Shown: in pieces, positions 40,786-46,860 of the stretch
Layout: each line of letters begins with the position of its first letter
Position numbering within the stretch: position 1 is the stretch's first letter
DNA from: SZUA-430 sp044375275
Lineage (GTDB): Bacteria > Pseudomonadota > Alphaproteobacteria > Micropepsales > Micropepsaceae
Length of the DNA: 46,860 nt
Direction of reading: 5' to 3'
Assembly (NCBI GenBank): GCA_044375275.1
Contig: JBILMZ010000006.1
Location: forward strand, 1 to 46,860
The notes under the pieces: model-generated
The model's database searches: none
Told to the model about the DNA's origin: nothing
Seen by the model: only the letters and a program-made list of their open reading frames with translations
Made by a program: the position numbers and the translations under genes

Positions 40786-41547
40786 GTGACTGAACATTCG
40801 CCATTCACCTGGCGACTGGGGTGGGGTGCTGAAGTGTTCCGGGTCATTTTCTATGCGTTGATCCTGGCCGTCTTTATCAGGACCTTTCTCTTCCAGCCGT
40901 TCAACATTCCTTCCAGTTCGATGGAAGACACGTTGCTGGTTGGCGACTACCTGTTTGTGACCAAGTTCAGCTATGGGTATTCGAAGCACACGTTCCCGTG
41001 GTCGCCGAACCTGTTTTCCGGACGTTTCTGGAGCGGACAACCGGAGCGGGGCGATGTGGTGGTGTTCAAGTTGCCTGCCAGGCCCAGCGAAGACTACATA
41101 AAACGCGTTGTGGGGTTGCCCGGTGATCGCATCCAGATGATCGATGGCGTGCTCCACATCAATGGCGTGCCCTGCAAGATGAAGCGCGTCGAGGATTTCG
41201 TCCGGATTTCGCCTTATGGATACGAGGAACGCATTCCGCGCTTCAAGGAGACGCTTCCGAACGGCTCCAGTCATCATGTATTGGACCGCGATCCCGACTA
41301 TTCTGGTTGGGATAACACCCAGGAGTTCATTGTGCCGGCGGGTCACTACTTCATGATGGGTGACAACCGGGATCAGTCGAATGACAGCCGCATTCCAAAC
41401 AGCGGCGTCGGGTTTGTTCCTGAAGAGAACCTTGTCGGCCGTGCCGACCTCATTTTGTTTTCGACCGATGGCAGCGCGAAAAACTGGGAAATCTGGAAAT
41501 GGCCAGCGGCGTTCCGATACAGCAGGCTCTTCCAAAGCATTGAGTGA
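40786..41547 (+). CDS. lepB: Signal peptidase I, second of tandem pair
   Basis: 253 residues from GTG at 40786. It parallels the first copy throughout: FIRTFLFQPFNIPSSSMED (Ser45), EDYIKRVVGLPGDR (Lys106), GHYFMMGDNRDQSNDSR. It differs in the loop after KFSYGYS (a Trp/Pro/Phe-rich stretch) and in an insert IPNSGVG. Both copies look active. Its end overlaps the start of rnc by 8 bases. Different substrate choice of the two copies is possible but cannot be read from sequence. Confidence 0.95.
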   Translation: MTEHSPFTWRLGWGAEVFRVIFYALILAVFIRTFLFQPFNIPSSSMEDTLLVGDYLFVTKFSYGYSKHTFPWSPNLFSGRFWSGQPERGDVVVFKLPARPSEDYIKRVVGLPGDRIQMIDGVLHINGVPCKMKRVEDFVRISPYGYEERIPRFKETLPNGSSHHVLDRDPDYSGWDNTQEFIVPAGHYFMMGDNRDQSNDSRIPNSGVGFVPEENLVGRADLILFSTDGSAKNWEIWKWPAAFRYSRLFQSIE

Positions 41548-42196
41548 TGACGTCCGCAACAAGATCGGCCATGAATTCAAGGATGCAGGCCTCCTGAAGG
41601 TTGCACTGACTCATTCCAGTGCCGGGGGCGCCGATAATGAGCGACTTGAGTTCCTAGGTGACCGGGTGCTTGGCGTCCTGATTGCGGATCTCCTGATCCA
41701 GCAATTTCCTCGTGAAACCGAAGGGTCACTGGCCCTCAAGCTGAATGCCCTTGTGCGCGAAGAGACCTGCGCGCGGGTGGCGATCAAGGCTGGGCTGGAT
41801 GCTGCCATCGTTCTTGCGCCCAGTGAAGATCGGGCAGGAGGTCGAAAGAAGCCTGCCATTCTCGGCGACGCCTGTGAGGCGCTGATCGCAGCGCTTTATC
41901 TTGATGGTGGCCTTGAAGCGGCCCGCGGGTTTGTCCTTCGATACTGGATGCCGTTCCTCGATGAAGTCCGGGGCGATCTGCGTGATCCCAAGAATGCATT
42001 GCAGGAATGGGCGCAAGGTCGGAAACTGGGTACGCCGTCCTATCGCCTTGTCCACCGGGACGGGCCTGACCATGCGCCGCGTTTCACAGTTGAAGTTTCT
42101 GTTGGTTCCCATCCGCCCGTGTCGGGCGAGGGAAGCAATCTTCGTGCGGCCGAACAGGCGGCTGCGCGCGACATGCTCAAAAGGGTGACGTCTTGA
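41540..42196 (+). CDS. rnc: Ribonuclease III
   Basis: 218 residues if started at TTG 41540, the only in-frame start near the family N-terminus (SDDVRNKIGHEFKDAGLLKVAL); an ATG at 41468 in frame would lie well inside lepB. Catalytic signature ERLEFLGDRVLG and the Mg-binding Glu in GDACEALIAALYLDGG are intact; the C-terminal dsRBD spans PKNALQEWAQ to AARDMLKRV. It processes rRNA and cuts double-stranded RNA. It overlaps lepB by 8 and era by 4 bases (TTGA). Confidence 0.94.
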   Translation: MSDDVRNKIGHEFKDAGLLKVALTHSSAGGADNERLEFLGDRVLGVLIADLLIQQFPRETEGSLALKLNALVREETCARVAIKAGLDAAIVLAPSEDRAGGRKKPAILGDACEALIAALYLDGGLEAARGFVLRYWMPFLDEVRGDLRDPKNALQEWAQGRKLGTPSYRLVHRDGPDHAPRFTVEVSVGSHPPVSGEGSNLRAAEQAAARDMLKRVTS

Positions 42197-43122
42197 ACGC
42201 TGAAGCCACGCGATGCGGATTTGTTGCGATCATTGGCGCTCCCAATGCGGGAAAATCGACGCTGGTCAATGCACTCGTCGGTACCAAGGTTTCCATCGTA
42301 AGCCGGAAAGTCCAGACAACGCGGATGCGTATTCGTGGCGTGGCGATGCAAGGATCATCGCAGGTCGTGCTCGTTGATACGCCGGGCATCTTCCAGCCCC
42401 GCCGGAGGCTCGACCGTGCCATGGTGAAGGCCGCCTGGATGGGAGCCGATGAGGCAGACCTGGTCTGCCTGCTGGTTGATGCCGAGGAGCAACTGGAGTC
42501 TCCCAATGGCCTGTCGGCGCAGGACACCGATCGTATCCTTCGCAGGCTGAATGACGCGAAGCGCAGTTCGATCCTCATCATCAACAAGATCGATACGATG
42601 CCGCGAGACCGCTTGCTTCCGCTGATCGAGCAATTGCGGGAGCGTGCAAGTTTTGACCAGACGTTTCTCGTTTCCGCCTCCCAGGGCAAGGGCACCGCTG
42701 ACGTGTTGCGCTATCTCGCGCAGCATGTGCCTGAAGGACCGTGGGCTTATCCGGCGGACCAGGCTGCGGACATGCCCATGCGGCTTCTGGCTGCAGAAAT
42801 GACCCGTGAGCGGATCTATGACCGGCTGCATCAGGAGTTGCCCTATGCAACGACTGTCATTACCGAGCAATGGCAGGCAAAGCCCGACGGTTCGGCGCGC
42901 CTCGAGCAGACCATTTTCGTCGAGCGCGAAAGCCAGCGTGCCATCGTCCTGGGCAAGGGCGGGGCGACGATCAAGCTTCTGGGCGAAACCGCGCGCAAGG
43001 AGATGGAAACCCAGTTCGGGCACAAGGTGCACCTGTTCCTTCATGTGAAAGTCCGTGAGAACTGGGCGGATGATCCAATGCATTACCGTGAAATGGGGCT
43101 CGACTTGCCCGAGGGGCAGTGA
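42193..43122 (+). CDS. era: GTPase Era
   Basis: 309 residues from TTG at 42193, overlapping the rnc stop. G1 GAPNAGKSTLVNALVG, G3 DTPGIFQP, G4 NKID and a C-terminal KH domain (RAIVLGKGGATIKLLGETARKEM) are all present. Era binds 16S rRNA near its 3' end and aids 30S assembly. rnc-era-recO is conserved. TTG starts and short overlaps suggest coupled, down-tuned translation. Confidence 0.96.
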   Translation: MNAEATRCGFVAIIGAPNAGKSTLVNALVGTKVSIVSRKVQTTRMRIRGVAMQGSSQVVLVDTPGIFQPRRRLDRAMVKAAWMGADEADLVCLLVDAEEQLESPNGLSAQDTDRILRRLNDAKRSSILIINKIDTMPRDRLLPLIEQLRERASFDQTFLVSASQGKGTADVLRYLAQHVPEGPWAYPADQAADMPMRLLAAEMTRERIYDRLHQELPYATTVITEQWQAKPDGSARLEQTIFVERESQRAIVLGKGGATIKLLGETARKEMETQFGHKVHLFLHVKVRENWADDPMHYREMGLDLPEGQ

Positions 43123-43146
43123 TGCTGATGGATAACCGGATCTCGC

Positions 43147-43887
43147 GTGGAGTGGACTGACGAAGCGATCGTGCTTGCTGTTCGTCCCTTCGGCGAACAC
43201 AGCGGCATTCTTGAGGCGCTCACCCGGGCGCATGGGCGCCACCTTGGGCTCATGCGTTCAGCAGGGTCCCGTCGCATGCGCGGTGTGCTCGAAGCCGGAA
43301 ACCTGCTGAACGTTCATTGGCGGGCGCGGATTGACCAGCAGTTGGGTTCGTACTCTGCAGAGCTGTCGGCGGCACGCGCGGCTCACTTCTTTCATGACCG
43401 CGTGAAGCTGGACGCGCTCTCGTCGGCCTGTGCGATGTGCGCTGCCACCCTGCCCGAGCGAGAAGCCCATGAGCGTGTGTACCTGGCGCTTGATGGCCTG
43501 CTTCGTCACATGGTTCTCGAGCCGACTTTGGCGTGGGCGGAATCCTATGTTCGTTTCGAGATGGTCCTGCTGGAGGACCTGGGATTTGGACTGGACCTGT
43601 CTGCCTGCGTGGTCACGGGTGATGTGGAGGGGCTTGCCTATGTATCGCCGCGCTCGGGGAGGGCCGTGACTGCGGCAGGTGCAGGCATTTTTGCGCGTCG
43701 CCTGCTCAGGCTTCCGGCCTTTCTGACGGGCACGCCGGGTGGAACGAGCCTTGAGGATGTAAACAATGGACTGTCGCTGACCGGCCACTTTCTTGAGCGT
43801 GTGCTCGAAGAGGCAAATGGTCAGGGGAAAGTGACCGGCCTGCCGGAGGCCAGAGTGCGGTTTTCCCAGCGAATTGAAGCCCTCTGA
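43147..43887 (+). CDS. recO: DNA repair protein RecO
   Basis: 246 residues from GTG at 43147. The OB-fold N-terminus WTDEAIVLAVRPFGEHSGILEAL and GRHLGLMRSAGSRR match RecO, followed by the all-helical C-terminal domain (VRFEMVLLEDLGFGLDLSACVVTGD). The usual zinc-finger Cys set is incomplete; SACAMCAA is present. RecO loads RecA on SSB-coated gaps with RecR. It follows era by 24 bases. A 149-base gap separates it from parC. Confidence 0.93.
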   Translation: MEWTDEAIVLAVRPFGEHSGILEALTRAHGRHLGLMRSAGSRRMRGVLEAGNLLNVHWRARIDQQLGSYSAELSAARAAHFFHDRVKLDALSSACAMCAATLPEREAHERVYLALDGLLRHMVLEPTLAWAESYVRFEMVLLEDLGFGLDLSACVVTGDVEGLAYVSPRSGRAVTAAGAGIFARRLLRLPAFLTGTPGGTSLEDVNNGLSLTGHFLERVLEEANGQGKVTGLPEARVRFSQRIEAL

Positions 43888-44036
43888 CACGCGAAATGCC
43901 GGACAACGGTGCGTGTTGTTCCAAAGCCGGATTTTTCCCCAAGATTCAAAGGCTTGGCTAGCCCTTTGAGTTACTTGCGGCGGACCTCCCATGCCGTTAG
44001 TCAAGCCGCTCAATTCCATCGAAAGCGAGATTCGAA

Positions 44037-46256
<2,220 letters not shown>

Positions 46257-46278
46257 CTTGCGATGTCTGCATAAAGAC

Positions 46279-46307
46279 GGCGGGGCAGCCTGTTTGGCCA
46301 TCCCGCC
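46279..46307. terminator. Hairpin between convergent parC and membrane-protein gene
   Basis: GGCGGG (46279-46284) pairs with CCCGCC (46302-46307), with GCC/GGC pairing inside. An imperfect T-rich stretch (AGATTTCTTC) follows on the + strand. Likely a terminator for parC. Confidence 0.5.
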
Positions 46308-46325
46308 AGATTTCTTCACCCAGTT

Positions 46326-46781
46326 TTACCGCGACAGTCCGCGTGTCGCCACGATCGTGATCGTGTAGCCTGCAATCACGTCAATCAACTGCATCAAAGC
46401 CAGCAGGAAGAACGCTGAGGTTGTGAAGCCCGGTATCGACATGAATTGAACCGAGTATACCAGCAGGGTCATGACGGCGATGCCGTGATTGACCAGGGAG
46501 AGCATTGGGGTCCCGACCGACTTCAGGATCTCGATGAACAGGAGACCCATGCCAGCGGCCACGATCACATCGGCCTGTGTCATGGACCACGTCGTTCCGG
46601 AGAACATCGTGACCTGAAAGGCCGTGCCTGCGAGCCACGCATTGATCTGCACCGGATCCAGTCCGAACGCAAAGATTGCGGCCAGATTGTAATAGATGAG
46701 AGGCAGGGACAGCAGCGGAAAGACGTCAAATGAAGGTGATGATGACTTGAGCTGGACGCGGCGCTGGCGGTATCGCGACAT
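46326..46781 (-). CDS. Small multi-pass membrane protein, unknown function
   Basis: 151 residues from ATG at 46781 with GGGGAAG about 6 bases upstream. A basic N-terminus (MSRYRQRRVQLK) precedes about four hydrophobic segments: PLLSLPLIYYNLAAIFAFGL, ADVIVAAGMGLLFIEIL, GIAVMTLLVYSVQFM and FFLLALMQLIDVIAGYTITI. I recognise no enzymatic motif; it looks like the conserved alphaproteobacterial inner-membrane proteins found near core genes. It converges on parC. A possible promoter is just upstream. Confidence 0.75.
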   Translation of the reverse strand: MSRYRQRRVQLKSSSPSFDVFPLLSLPLIYYNLAAIFAFGLDPVQINAWLAGTAFQVTMFSGTTWSMTQADVIVAAGMGLLFIEILKSVGTPMLSLVNHGIAVMTLLVYSVQFMSIPGFTTSAFFLLALMQLIDVIAGYTITIVATRGLSR

Positions 46782-46813
46782 GAGGCTTCCCCGGGTAGGT
46801 CCTTTGATTCGCG

Positions 46814-46840
46814 AGTATAATCCGCTCCTGAGGCTTGCAA
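46814..46840 (-). promoter_or_regulatory. Weak candidate promoter of the membrane-protein gene
   Basis: On the - strand: TTGCAA (46835-46840) and TATACT (46814-46819). The -10 is good but the spacing is only 15 bases; one base shift gives CTTGCA with 16. Confidence 0.3.
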
Positions 46841-46860
46841 GCCGGGGTCTTTAGATTCGA

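Noticed and set aside
43888..44036. Imperfect hairpin (GGACAAC / GTTGTTCC) after recO considered as terminator
   Set aside because: Bulged stem and the T-run is displaced by about ten bases; too weak to list as a feature.

Overview
The window is GC-rich chromosomal DNA of an alphaproteobacterium. The best evidence is the right third, where folK, rpoZ, rsh (relA/spoT), pyrE, pdxJ, acpS, lepB, rnc, era, recO and parC follow one another on the + strand, and the linked slt, dapA and smpB trio. Both blocks are conserved in that class. Phasin, a wax ester synthase/DGAT homologue and several acyl-CoA enzymes suggest an aerobe that stores neutral lipid. The genus cannot be fixed from the sequence alone. 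No mobile element, CRISPR array, rRNA or tRNA gene was found.

Layout. 1-4577 (-): a Pls/PosA-type membrane-anchored nonribosomal peptide synthetase and a truncated, secreted VOC-fold protein. 4857-5654 (+): a secreted M23-peptidase-like protein. 5651-7704 (-): feoAB ferrous iron uptake with a Fur-box-like site. 7857-13118: a Gfo/Idh/MocA oxidoreductase (+), then a reverse-strand run of YceI, cytochrome b561, YceI, Sua5-type tRNA threonylcarbamoylation enzyme and a D-2-hydroxyacid (FAD) dehydrogenase. 13190-18615 (+): acyl-CoA dehydrogenase, SDR reductase, a 36-residue Lys/Ala-rich histone-like peptide, a Sel1-like protein, a crotonase-fold protein and an alpha/beta hydrolase. 18851-22720: soluble lytic transglycosylase (-), then dapA and smpB (+). 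22729-34807: an accessory segment lying between smpB and folK/rpoZ, with a molybdenum oxidoreductase, argC, a family-5-like uracil-DNA glycosylase, a TPR protein, a storage-lipid cluster (26205-32071) and two exported amidohydrolase-fold proteins. 34906-46256 (+): the core cluster. 46326-46781 (-): a small membrane protein.

The most interesting region is the storage-lipid cluster. On the - strand a TetR regulator is followed by a WS/DGAT acyltransferase, an alpha/beta hydrolase, a phasin and an SDR reductase, with a lipase-like hydrolase divergent from tetR. A promoter with 17-base spacing in front of the acyltransferase gene lies between two 17-bp inverted copies of one operator-like motif (15 of 17 bases identical), 60 bp centre to centre. 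The tetR promoter has a different perfect inverted repeat over its -35. Three of the encoded proteins (acyltransferase C-terminus, phasin N-terminus, SDR N-terminus) carry Lys/Arg/Ala/Pro-rich tails like those that bind DNA in PHA-granule phasins, which suggests a link between lipid granules and the nucleoid.

Other points worth a second look: the Lys/Ala mini-protein with its own ribosome site, terminator and promoter-flanking inverted repeat; an amidohydrolase homologue without its metal ligands beside an intact one; a crotonase lacking both usual catalytic glutamates; an M23-like protein with a catalytic His replaced; a 34-bp perfect palindrome in the 5' leader of the Gfo/Idh gene; and a tandem duplication of signal peptidase I.
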